From assembly GCA_029582155.1 (NCBI GenBank), contig CM055897.1, forward strand, positions 10,220,482 through 10,284,481: a stretch of DNA of 64,000 bases, written 5' to 3'. Under the pieces are notes generated by a model that saw only the letters and a list, made by a program, of their open reading frames with translations, searched no databases and was not told the DNA's origin. Positions within the stretch are counted from its first letter, which is position 1. Each line of letters opens with the position of its first letter. A program made the translations under genes and the position numbers. This DNA comes from Panopea generosa. Taxonomy: Eukaryota; Mollusca; Bivalvia; Adapedonta; Hiatellidae. This document shows positions 38,021 to 50,400 of the stretch, piece after piece.

Positions 38021-38489
38021 TAGTGTGTGTTTATTCACTACTCCTTTCCTCTTTAACTTTTTTAGGGCTTGGCCCCTACTGTACAGCATGAAGCTTCCCC
38101 ACAGTGCTTGGCTATGTTCTGCCCCTTCCCGAGGAAAGAAGAATTTGTGCAGACATAGGTTGGAAAGTTACTTCTGACACCATTATAATGACATCTGTCA
38201 CCCATTGAAGTCTTAACCCCATGTTTCAGTACAGTCACATCACTTAAACATGTTGCTATAAAAGCTAGCTCAACAGCAAGGCTGTTGTAAGTGATCATAA
38301 GTACATTTATTCCCAGCCAAAGTGTGGCTTTTGCCTCAAGATCGATTTGAAAATAGCAAATGGCAGAGGATTTTTTCCCTAAAATCTGCCTTTATTGAAT
38401 ATTTATCAGGCAAGCAACCTGCATTTGACGAATTATTGGAAACTAAATTATTTTTAAAAAAACATAAAATGTTGTTTTCAAGGTGCATT

Positions 38490-41400
38490 ATGGGTATACA
38501 GGGTTTATTACCTTTCCTGAAGAAGATCCACCAGCCAGTGAATGTATCGCAGTTTAGTGGATGTACAGTAGCAATAGATGCATACTGTTGGCTGCACAAG
38601 GGTGCATTCTCATGCGCAGAAAAATTGGCACTTGGCGAGAAAACTGACCAGTAAGAATTGTTCTCTAGCTTATATAATTGATGTATAGACAGATGTTTTC
38701 AGTTTGCTTACTAAGTTGGTGTTAGGCTGTTATTCATATTGAATTTTAAAAATCTATGACATATTCTCTGATGAATAATTTTCTAATTTTCCAATGTGTT
38801 AAAGAAAAGAAAATGTAGTGCACTCTTAAGCTCCCTTTGATATATTATAGATCCAGATTAGTCTGCAAAATCTGAGTCTGATCAGGCTCTGCATTGCTTG
38901 CCTCAAGATCACTGTCTAAATTTGTATTATTTTAATGGTCTAGAGCAAGATAGATTGAACTGATTTATTGTATATTTTGCATCATTTTTTTGCCATCGAA
39001 GGCTAACAGATTCCTGGGATCCTGGAAGGTTAACAAGTAACAGTTCTCGAGCACACTCATCTCTGCAAGTAACTGATAACTTTCCCACTTGAATCTGTGA
39101 TGAGAGAGGAATGATAATTAGGTGCAATATCAATCATCACGGAGACTGGTCTGGCAGGAATTCAAACTCAGGACCTATAGATTGATAATTAGATCTGCTA
39201 CCAATTGAGCTAACTTAGCCTGGTAAGAACAGATTCTGTTCATTTTGCCTCATCGTGCATAGAAAGGTCAAGATGGCTGCCAAGAGTACAATACAATTGT
39301 AAGTCGGCAGATAAGGAACTGTAGGTACTCGTCTAAATTTGGTATGATATATTTGACATTTTTCCAAGTTTGTAGACACAACTCCTGAACCAACTATCAG
39401 ATTTTTGTGATTTTGGTATAAAAAGAAGGGATTGGTTGTAATTTGGTTGGTAAACTTTTCTTTTTAAATTAAAAAAAATGAAGAGATTTTATGCTTACAG
39501 TTATTTTTGTGTGATAGTTATCACATTTTAAACCATTTTTTAAAGTAAGAAATAAGAAAACCTCATTTAAATATTGATATGAAACATTCGCCACCCACAG
39601 ATAGTTTACTTCATTGTATTTTTATAAAAATTTATAGTTCTGTCATACATAATTTCTATAATACCCCATTCTTTTTTATTTTTAACCTGTAATTGTCTTA
39701 ATTCAGAAGAAAAATATTTACTAATTGATAATTAATAACTCAATATTTTATCAGGTATACTTTGGTAGCAAAATTATTAAATTCAGACAAAGTTTCAAAG
39801 AGTCATCATAAAGATAAAGAAACATTAAAGGCATCGCTCAAGATTTCAGCGGTGTATATTGAACTAATATAAACCTGCCAATCTCTGTAATTTAGTCACT
39901 GATAATTTATTTACCTTTTCTCCAGATATGTGTACTACTGTATGAAATTTATCAACAACCTGCTGTCTAAGAACATAAAGCCTGTGATGGTCTTTGATGG
40001 CTGCCATCTCCCATCCAAGAAAAATGTGGAGACATCCAGAAGAGAGTAAGTTTGTGTCTTGTGGAATTGTTTAACTCAATTAGTTGTTTTTTAAACTTTT
40101 TTGTTGAGTTTCAAAGCATTGACTTTTTTAGCTCACCTGAGCCGAAGGCTCACAGGTGAGCTTTTGTGATCGCCTGGTGTCCGTCGTCTGTCGTTCGTCG
40201 TTAACTTTTAGCTTCTAACAACTTCTCCTCTGAAACCACTGGGCCAATTTTTATATAACTTAACAGAAATGTTCCTTGTGTGACCCTCTGCCAAGTTTGT
40301 TCCAGCCATCTTGATTCGTCAAAAAACATGGCCACAAGGGCAAGTTTAATTAGTAAAAACTTAAAAAATCTTCTTGTCAGAAACTACTGGCTCGATTTTA
40401 AAATAATTTCACAGAAATGGTCGTTGGAGGACCTTTCACCAAGTTTGTTCAAACCGTAGTGATTCGTCAAAAAACATAGCGGCCAGGGGGTGGGGTTAGT
40501 TTACTATATAAATCTTCTTGTCAGAAACTACTGGCTCGATTTTAAAATAATTTCACAGAAATTATCCTTGGGTGACCCACTACCAAGTTTTTTCAAGCCA
40601 TCTTGATTCGTCAAAAAACATGGCCGCCAGGGGGCAGGGCAAGTTTGATTAGTAAAAACTTAAAAAGAATCTTCTTGTCAGATACTACTGGCTCGATTTC
40701 AAAATAATTTCACAGAAATATTCCTTAGAGGACCCTTCACCAAGTTTGTTCAAACCGTAATGATTCATCAAAAAACATGGCGGCCAGGGAGTGGGGTTAG
40801 TTTACTATATAAGCTATAGTAAAAACTTAAAAAATCTTCTTGTCAGAAACTACTGGCTCGATTTTAAAATAATTTCACAGAAATGTTCCTTGGAGGACCT
40901 TTCACCAAATTTGTTCAAACCGTAGTGATTCGTAAAAAAACATGGCGGCCAGGGGTGGGGTTAGTTTACTATATAAGCTATAGTAAAAACTTAAAAAATC
41001 TTCTTGTCAGAAACCACTGGCCCAATTTTGATATAACTTCACAGAAATGTTCCTTGGGTGACCCTCTACCAAGTTTGTTCAAGCCATGTTGATTCATAAA
41101 AAAACACAGCCCCCAGGGGGTGGGGCAATTTAATTAGTAAAAACTTAAAAAATCTTCTTGTCAGAAACCATTGGGCCAATTTTGATATAACTTCACAGAA
41201 AAGTTCCTTTGGTGACCCTCTACCAAGTTTGTTCAAGCCATCTTGATTCGTCAAAAAAACTTGGCCGCCAGGAGGTGGGGCAAGTTTAATTAGTAAAATC
41301 TTAAAACATCTACTTGTCAGAAACTACTGGCTCAATTTTAAAATAATTTCATAGAAATATTCTTTGGAGGACCTTTCACCAAGTTTGTTCAAACCATAGT

Positions 41401-44400
41401 GATTTGTCTAAAAACATGACTGCCAGTGGGGTAGGGTTAGTTTTCTATATAAGCTGTAGTAAAAACTTAAAAATTCTTCTTGTCAGAAACCACTTGATCA
41501 ATTTTAAAACAATTCACAGAAATGTTCCTTGGGTGACCCTTTACCAAGTTTGTTCAAGCAGTTGTGATTTGTTAAAAAACATGACCGACACAGTGAGGTG
41601 CTAGTTTACAATATAGGCAGCTATAGTAAAAACTTCAAAATCTACTGACCTGATTTCGATGTAGTTTCACCGACATTTAACATGGGTGAACCTCTACCGA
41701 GTTTGAACTCTTCTATGCATCTCTTACATCTTCAAAACAAATCAAAATTCTAACTACTCGCCCATTTCGTTTTTCTGGAATTTTGAGTGTACATGTATTA
41801 TATAATTCACTTAAGTCCGGTGACTCAAGGTCAGTCAGGTGAGCGATATAGGGCCATCTTGGCCCTCTTGTTTCATGATTTCTGTCCATTTTTGTTTAAA
41901 ATGGCATTTTCAAATCAAAATCTGGCAAACATAAATTAGCTGCCAACTGACCCATCAAAAATACTGGGATGGATCTGAACAAATAAACATTTTTTAAAGA
42001 TAGCCTCAGTGGTTGAGTACACTCTGAGACTGATTGTTGAGTTTATATAAATACTATTTAGCTTCATTGCAAAGTAAATAAAGAGCTTATACTAGCTGCT
42101 GTCAAGTCCGTTTGCTTGGTAGATCAATACTGAGTGTTTTTCTTTGAGAGGACATCTGGTCAAGCTTGAGATCAAACTTACACTGTTAGCTGCCAACACT
42201 ATTTACTGAATTAGGACATCTGGTCAAGCTTGGGATAAAACTTACACTGTTAGCTGCCAACACTATTTACTGCATTAGGACATCTGGTCAAGCTAGTGAT
42301 CAAATTTACACCGTCAGCTGCCAACACTATTTACTGGTCAAGCTTGGGATCAAACTTACACCGTTAGCTGCCAACACTATTTACTGGTCAAGCTTGGGAT
42401 CAAACTTACACCGTTAGCTGCCAACACTATATACTGCATTATCTTTTCACTCAGATGGTTTGAATGCAGAAAGCAGTTTGTTTTCTCACATTATAATGAT
42501 TAATTTTACCTTTTTTTTTATCAAGGAAGAGAGATCTGAACAGAAAGAAGGCTGCCCAGTTTCTGAGAGAAGGCAAGAGAACTGAAGCCAGGGAATGTTT
42601 ACAGAGGAGTATAGACATATCGCCAGAAATGGCGCTAGAACTGATGAATGTAAGGCTATCATAAGTATTAGAAAATGTTGGCATGCACTTTCAGAGCATG
42701 TGTTGTAAGAATTTTACCAAAATCTGTTGGCTTGATCATTGGTATTTGATTTTTATTCATCAACGAATAATGCAAATTATTTCTAAGAGGATGTGATAGG
42801 AAGTAAGTTAAGACAGATCAGGTTTTCAATTAATTTCCATTTAAAACCTCACTTTATACATTTATGTAATATTTAAATTTGGTAATTTACATTGATTTCA
42901 GTTGTCTCCTACAAGCCAAAAAAAACCATATTCAAACAGGTCTCCTTTTTTTTGGTCAGGTACATGACGTAAACTTTCTGTATAATGAAAACATTTGGTA
43001 ACAATGGGAGGTGTAAAGGTTTTAAATTTGTTTTGATATAAATACAGATTAGGGTGGAGCGCATAGCCAGTGTTACAACATCGGCCCATATCGGAGTGTC
43101 GTGGGTTCGATCCTACACCATGGCTATGTGTGGTGTCCTTGAGCAATGCTTAGTACTGGTTCTACCCAGGAAAACTTGGAAAACAGGAAAAGTTGTTATA
43201 ACTTGTTTCACAATCGAAGTAAGAAGTATAAGTTTGCACTAAATTAAATTTGACCAGAGCGTCTTGTCTTATTGTTATAAATGTATGACTAGACTAATAT
43301 CTTAAATGTGGTTTAAACATTTATTTCATATATTATATTACAACTATACAGCATATGTGCACGCAATGTGGAAAGGATCAGAACAAAAGATTAAGTGTTT
43401 AATATTGAGTTCTCAATATCCAAAGTCCGTGTGTTTCCGGCTAAGAATAGAATCACTGACGATTTCTTCAGAGGGGTAGGAATCCTCCAAATGGGTGTTG
43501 TGTTCATTTTGTCATTTTTTGTCTTGTTCACTATTGTGGTTAAATTATCAACCCCTGTGTGGTTTCAGGGAGTCATTTGAGTGATGGCAAGAATAAGATC
43601 ACTGTGGCTCATGCATGTCGTAGGAAGCGACGTCGCAATTTGAGTAATACAATAGAATTTGCTGAAACTGCAGGTATCAAGTTTCTAGGTTCATTCTGCA
43701 TATTCATTTGTTGACATACTTTTTTTAATCTGTATGTTAATTTGTTGTTTTTTTGTTCATATAAAGTGAAACTAGAATCTTCCTTCCTGTTGGCGTTGAA
43801 TAACCCATAATGTGTTGGTACACCATAAAACCCTATTCATTCATTCATTCATTCATTCATTCATTCATTCATTCATTCAATATCCGAAATGTGAAAGATG
43901 AAAATATCTCACATTTCCATTAGTACTATCCTGTCCTTAGTATGATTTTGACTATTTACAGGTATGCAGGGACAAAGGAGTAGATTGTATTGTGGCACCG
44001 TATGAGGCTGATTCCCAGCTCGCATATCTCAACAAGATTGGTGTGGCCCAGGTTATCATCACAGAGGATTCGGATCTACTGCTGTTTGGATGTGAAAAGG
44101 TGGTTTATTGCATTAATACTGTAACCCCCTCCCCCCAAATATTTGACATAGACTGACTGAAATCTAATCTGTTAACACTGTAAATGTCACACATAAACCA
44201 AATATGTAGACATGCAAAGATAAATAAGTGTTGCCCATTAGTCAATTGGATATCATATTTCAGAAAACTCAAATACAACAGAAGTTCTAATGTGAAAATT
44301 CAAAGTACAGTAAAACCTGTATAAGCGGTCACCTCTGATAAGCAGCCATCTGTCTTAAGCAACCATATTTTCCATTTCTATTCTTTCAGAGTAAATTAAC

Positions 44401-47400
44401 CTATATTAAGCAACAACCTGTCTTAAAAAGCCACATTTGCGCTTTCCCTTGACTGGCTGCTTAAGACAGGTTTTACAGTACACTGTATTTGATATATATA
44501 TATAGCATAAATTTTGTTTTCTGTAAATGTGCCCCTGCCATTTGAAGAATGGTGAAGGAGCATTAAATGTTACCCCTGTTCATTCTTCTGTTAATTTGTC
44601 TGTCCATTTTATGTCTAATGGGTTTCCTGCTGAATGGGTCTTTGTATTTCATTAGCATTGCATGTATAGCTGAGTATAGCTATAAAAGTACACAATACAG
44701 GCCAAGTTCTATATTTATCTGTGTTGGTCAAATTTTACTGGACTAATGGTCCCTTTTTAGCTCACCAGGACGAAGTCCAAGAAGAGCTATTGCCATGACC
44801 CCGGCTTTGTTGGTGTCAGCGTTGTCTGTAGACACCCAGGTTAAACTTTTGCAACCACTCATTGAATATGAATGAAACTTCGTGTTCACCATCATCAATT
44901 GAACACACAGAGACCAGAACCATAACTCTAGGTTGCATTTTTGCACATTTATGGCCCTTTTTGGACTTAATTTTTCAGGTTAAAGTTTTTTATCACGTAA
45001 GATATCTATGCAACATCGGATTTCAATGAAACTTCACATGTGTGTTCACCATCACAGTGGAACATTCACTGACAAGAACCATAACTCTGGGTTGTAATTT
45101 GGCAGAGTTATGGTCCTTTTTGGACTTAGACGCCCAGGTTAAACTTTTGCTTTTATGTTTAAGATATCTATGCAACCAGTCATTGGATGTGAATGAAATT
45201 CCGCATGTGTGTTCACCATCATCAATGGAACACATATAGACAAGAACCATAACTCTGGGTTGCATTTTGGCACAGTTATGGCTCTTTTTGGACTTTTTCA
45301 TCTGTAGACACCCAGGTTAAACTTTTGCATTAAGTTGCGTTTAAGTTTTGGTATTTGCCTCCAATCTCAATCTTTGCATGGGTGGTGAGTTTTATCCCAT
45401 TGGCGAGCTTTGTTGTCTTCTGACAACTCTTGTTTACATTTTTTTTTTCAGTAAAATAATTGTATTAAACTAATAACTTTTGAAAGAGTTAATGTATATC
45501 ATTAATATTTGGTTTGGAGCTGTTACATAAAAAATATTCAATATTTATGATTTGGTAAAATTTCGTCGGGTCCTTGACCTATAAAACTTTATGCCATATA
45601 AATTTTTCATTTTCTAATGTTCAGGTCCTGTTTAAAATGGATCATGCTGGTAATGGCATCCTAATAGAACAGCGCCATCTTAACCAAGTGATGGAGATAC
45701 AAAACAACCAATATACGTTTGACAAGTTCCGATATATGTGTATCCTGTCAGGCTGTGATTACTTGGCATCTCTCTCGGGTATAGGCCTTGTCAAGGCAAA
45801 TAAAGTTTTCAAGATTGCAAGACAAACTGACATACAACAGGTATGAAATGATGGAAATAAAAGTGTTTTTTTTTTGTTTTTTTACATTGATTGTGAAAGA
45901 AGTTCTTACAACTTGGACAAATTACTCACAAAGTGTTCATGGGTAGAATCTATACTAAGCAGATGTGGATAAAGTGTCCTGCTTAAGGACACTAAACATA
46001 GCTGTGGCAGGGGAACAAACCCACGATTCCTGATACTCTTAACACTTGACGATGCACTCCACATGGAAACGATATTAATTCAACATAGAATGGAAAATTT
46101 GATATACTGATAACTTAATGATAAGTGAGTTTCAATGAAATATATATAATTCTTTATTGAGAGAAGTTTTAGTTGGATTTGCGATTTGGTAAAAAAGTAA
46201 AGCTTCAAATGTGATTATTGAACATATATGTATCATTCTTGGCTATATTTCGTCAATTATCTTTTTTGTTATAAGCTAAGTAACTTGATACCACCCTTGC
46301 TTATATTCATGCTCGTACATTCATGCTCTTCTTTTGCTTTTGTTGTAATAATATTGGTATAAATTATTTGAATGAAACACTTATTTTTTTGATAGATGTG
46401 TTTTCCCAGGTTTCTCCAGTAAGTAAGGACATCCTTAAAAAATAAATCGTTTGCTGTGCTCCTACCTACTCTCTCAAATTTGCCGCTTTTTTATTGTCTT
46501 TCAAAGGTTTCATTTTTTTTCATGATTTCTGTCTATTTTTCTTTAAAATGGCTATGCAAAATCAAAATTTGGCAACAACAAAAATTAGCTACCTACCTAC
46601 CCACATAAAAATATACTGGGTCGGAGTACAGCAAACAAATATTTTTTAAGGATGGCCAATTGTTTATTAACACATGTAATTTTTACGCTATTTGAAATGT
46701 TAAGAAAAGTCCTCAAATTTATGTTTAAGAAAAAAATTGAATTTAGACCGTCGACAGTAGAAAAGACAACAGATGATTTTCTTTTTCAAGCTTTAACCAA
46801 TTAACTACATGTATATACACAATGTACTATACTACTAAAGTCTATGAATGACTTATATGTACACTAACATTGTTCTCAAGCTTTGTCATTTATTTTATAT
46901 AAATTGTTGCAAATTGATTTAAAAACTATTTAAGGTATATTATGCATCAATATACATGTATATTGTATATGTAAGCAGAGTATTTGGCAGGGATCTCAGT
47001 AAGTCAGCTGCTGATGGGAATGGTCATTTCAAAATCAATATGAGTCGGTATAAATCAATATAAACAATTTTATCCAATAGCCCATTCCACTGAAACTTCT
47101 GAAACTGTGGTAGTGTACTCTGAAATACATGTACTATTTCTTTTTATGAACATTTTGTCCATGCAGATTTTATTGAAACAGGTTTTTTTTAACAGGTTGA
47201 TTTTTTCCTTTTTACCTGTTAATGAATCATAATCTTTTTATAAGCAACTCTTATTCAATGCAGGTTTTGGCATGTACATGTATGATCCGATTTCTCTGTC
47301 GGACAATATGATTCTTAAATGAAGGAAAAGAAAATAGTGGTTGATGTGTTTCACATTTATTTTGCTTTTGCATGTATGCATATGTAAATGTGCATGAAGA

Positions 47401-50400
47401 ACTTTGTCAGTGTACATAAAGATATCATAAATTATCCATATTCAGCTCCTGAAAAAACTATCAACATATCTGAAGATGAATATAACTGTGCCGCAGGAGT
47501 ATATTGATGGTTTTGTTGCGGCAGATAATACTTTCCTGTACCAGCTGGTGTATGATCCCCTGCAGAAGAAGATGGTTCCCCTGACACCATACTCACCAGA
47601 TGTAAATTCAGATGACATGGCATATGCTGGTTCCTACATACCCAGCAAAAAGGCATATCAGATGGCACTAGGCAACATCAACATATACAGTGGTGAAAAG
47701 TTTGCTGGTTTTGATCCCAGTACATTCGTGGTAATTACTATTATGTTTATTTACTATCACCATGACATACATGTAAATCTTTATTCTGTCAATGTAAATC
47801 TCATCACAGTGTTATGTTTATGCCATAGAAGGCTAACGGATGATAAGTTATTCTAACCACTGGTTCCTTGGATCCTGGAAGGTTGGCCTATTCTAGAGCA
47901 CATCCATCTTGAGTAACTGATAACTTTTCATCTTGAATACATGGTGAGAGACAAATGACAATGAGATGCAGTGTCTTATATCAACTATCAAGAAGACAGT
48001 GGTCAAGCGGAGGTTCAAAGTAACGATCCCTGGATTGATAGTTGGACGCACTTCCAACTGAGCTAACCCGGCCTGGCTCATATGAAAAGTGGTATTAAAT
48101 GTAAAATTGAAGTTTAAAACTCATCATTGCTTGTTTTAGCCCAAGTATGTGAAGAAGAAGAAACAAGAGATGTTGCATATGCTGAGTATGTGGGATCGTA
48201 ATTATAGAATTAAACCAAAGACAGAGATACAGGAATCTAAGATGACGGACAGACCAACACTCAGAGACAAGGAAGTGGTTGTGAAGGCAAACTTCAAGAA
48301 ACGCAGTCCTCATAAGAGGCTCCGAGAAGGTAACTGACACTCAAAATAATAGTTTTTTTTAGTGATTGACAGGGTGGTAGTTCAGTGGAAAGAGTGTTGT
48401 CGCTCATGCTTGGAAAAAAACACTCAGTACTGATTGTACCCAGGAAGCAGACTTGGGAGCAGTTCATGAACTCAGAGCCTACTTTGCAATCAAGCTTAAG
48501 CAAATGATTGGTTGACAACTATGATGAGATGTTCCTGTTGGTAAAAAAGTGCTTAAATAATCGATATTTGTAAATTGAAGTTTTGTTAATTTTTGAGATG
48601 GCCATATCAAACTGACAGTTACTGAAAATACTTTTTTGTTTAATTTCATAAACTTTTTTTATGTAATTGTGAAATATAACCAACAGTTGATTGTTGTGAT
48701 TTACTTCAGCTGAGGATGGTAAGGATGTCAGATCTAATACAGAGTTAAGTGATCTGTATGGCAGCCCCTCGCCAGTCAAGAAGAAACTGAAGAGGGATGA
48801 TATAGGCGATGATTTGCAAAGGTTTATGTTTGCTTCTCAAAAAGGTATTACAAAGTAAAATATATATTTTGTGGTTAATATAGACAATGAATTGAATACC
48901 GGTACTGTGAAATCAAAAATTTTTGCTGGGGTTAGTTTTCCTTATATTTGGTCGAGGGATATTCATTGGGACTTTAATTTGGTGAAAACCAAGATGAGAA
49001 AAATCAAGAGAAAAAGTTGGTAGAAGGTCAAACTTCAGACTCATTGAAATCTGAATATTTCAAGTACATCAATAATAGGCCGCAGTCTGCACACACTGCA
49101 GTTATTGCCTACCACAACCTGGGGAACCATAAGGAGAGATGTCTTATGAGAGGACAGTGCATAAGTCGAACGCTTATTGTCGAGTTGAAATCTGTGAATA
49201 GGTTTACCATTAAACACATACATTATGTAATGAAACGGATAGAAGATTTCATGTATATACAGTAACCTACATAATTGCAGCATATGTAAATAGTAACAAA
49301 ATGCTCACACTAGATAGAAAATATTGTTAACCCCAACTTGTAGCTTAGAAAATGTTAGCCCATATTCTGGGTACAGGTCAATTCTATACAAAATGAATAG
49401 AACAAAATGTTTCCACTTCCGGTAATAACAAGTCGTATAATTTTGCAGTGATCAAAAAGTGTTACGGTAATTTTATGTGATATACGGATATTTTGAGGAA
49501 TATTTTACAACTGCTTAAGAGATAAGTGTTGGTTGTTTATGTAGTCATAAGGTTGCTTTAATGAAACTCGTAAATATTACTGTATAAGACGATACTTGTA
49601 TTTCCTTTGTTAGTTGGGTCACCTATATTGACAGTTAAAAGGGTCAGAGATTATTTTGAGGTTAATTGATATGTGCTCACCTCCCCCATGAGTCGATATT
49701 CGTCACGCATGAGTGACGCGGCGCACAACAACTGGACCGTTAACGCTCACATACGGATTTGGACTAGTTATGCAAACTGTATTTGCCCGCGGAATAATTA
49801 CGAATAGGACAGTGCATACATATAAATGGGATTAAGTGATATCCGAGCCCATCAGGATCAAAATGCACCGAGGCAGGATGCTTAGGAGCCCTCCCAACCC
49901 ACTGGTTCCGTTAGACTAGCACATATAAATGTATGTGGATGAACTAAAGAAAATCATATATTACGTGAAAGCATTGTGCGCACCATTGATGCTGATGTTA
50001 CGTCAATCTGTGAAACTCAGCTCAGTGATCAAAATGTGATAAAAATGGATAATTACACATGGTTAGGATTTAACAGACTTATTATTCACCGAGATGCCCC
50101 AAAATCCTCAGGCGGTGTAGGACTTTTAGTAAAATCCTGGATTTGTGATGATTATACTATTGACGTAATGGACAAATCACATGACGGTATCATGGCTGTC
50201 AAATTTACTCACAAAGAAACAGAAAATGACTTTATAGTATTCTCATGCTATTTACCACCTGAGAATTCAACGAGAGGTTGCGATGCACAGTCATTCTGTG
50301 CTCATCTTCCAGCACAAATCTACTTACACAGTGAGTGTGACAGTATGTTTCTTGTTGCTGATTTTAATGCTAGGATTGGGTCATTATCTGATGTACTGGA

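Noticed and set aside
38322-38489. EXO1 start upstream of 38,490 in the same frame
   Set aside because: The frame is open, but the family requires the short Met-Gly N-terminus; the upstream residues have no similarity and are likely 5' untranslated.
40883-41604. Several frames inside the 40-42 kb element
   Set aside because: They are repeated shadows of the non-coding tandem core and differ only by drift.
45023-45301. Minus-strand 92-aa frame with internal repeats
   Set aside because: Shadow of the tandem core of the type 2 hairpin element.
47723-47733. Alternative EXO1 exon 6 donor one codon earlier (TTC/gtggta)
   Set aside because: GTG/gtaatt is a better donor; both keep frame, so the choice changes only one Val and was left as a note.
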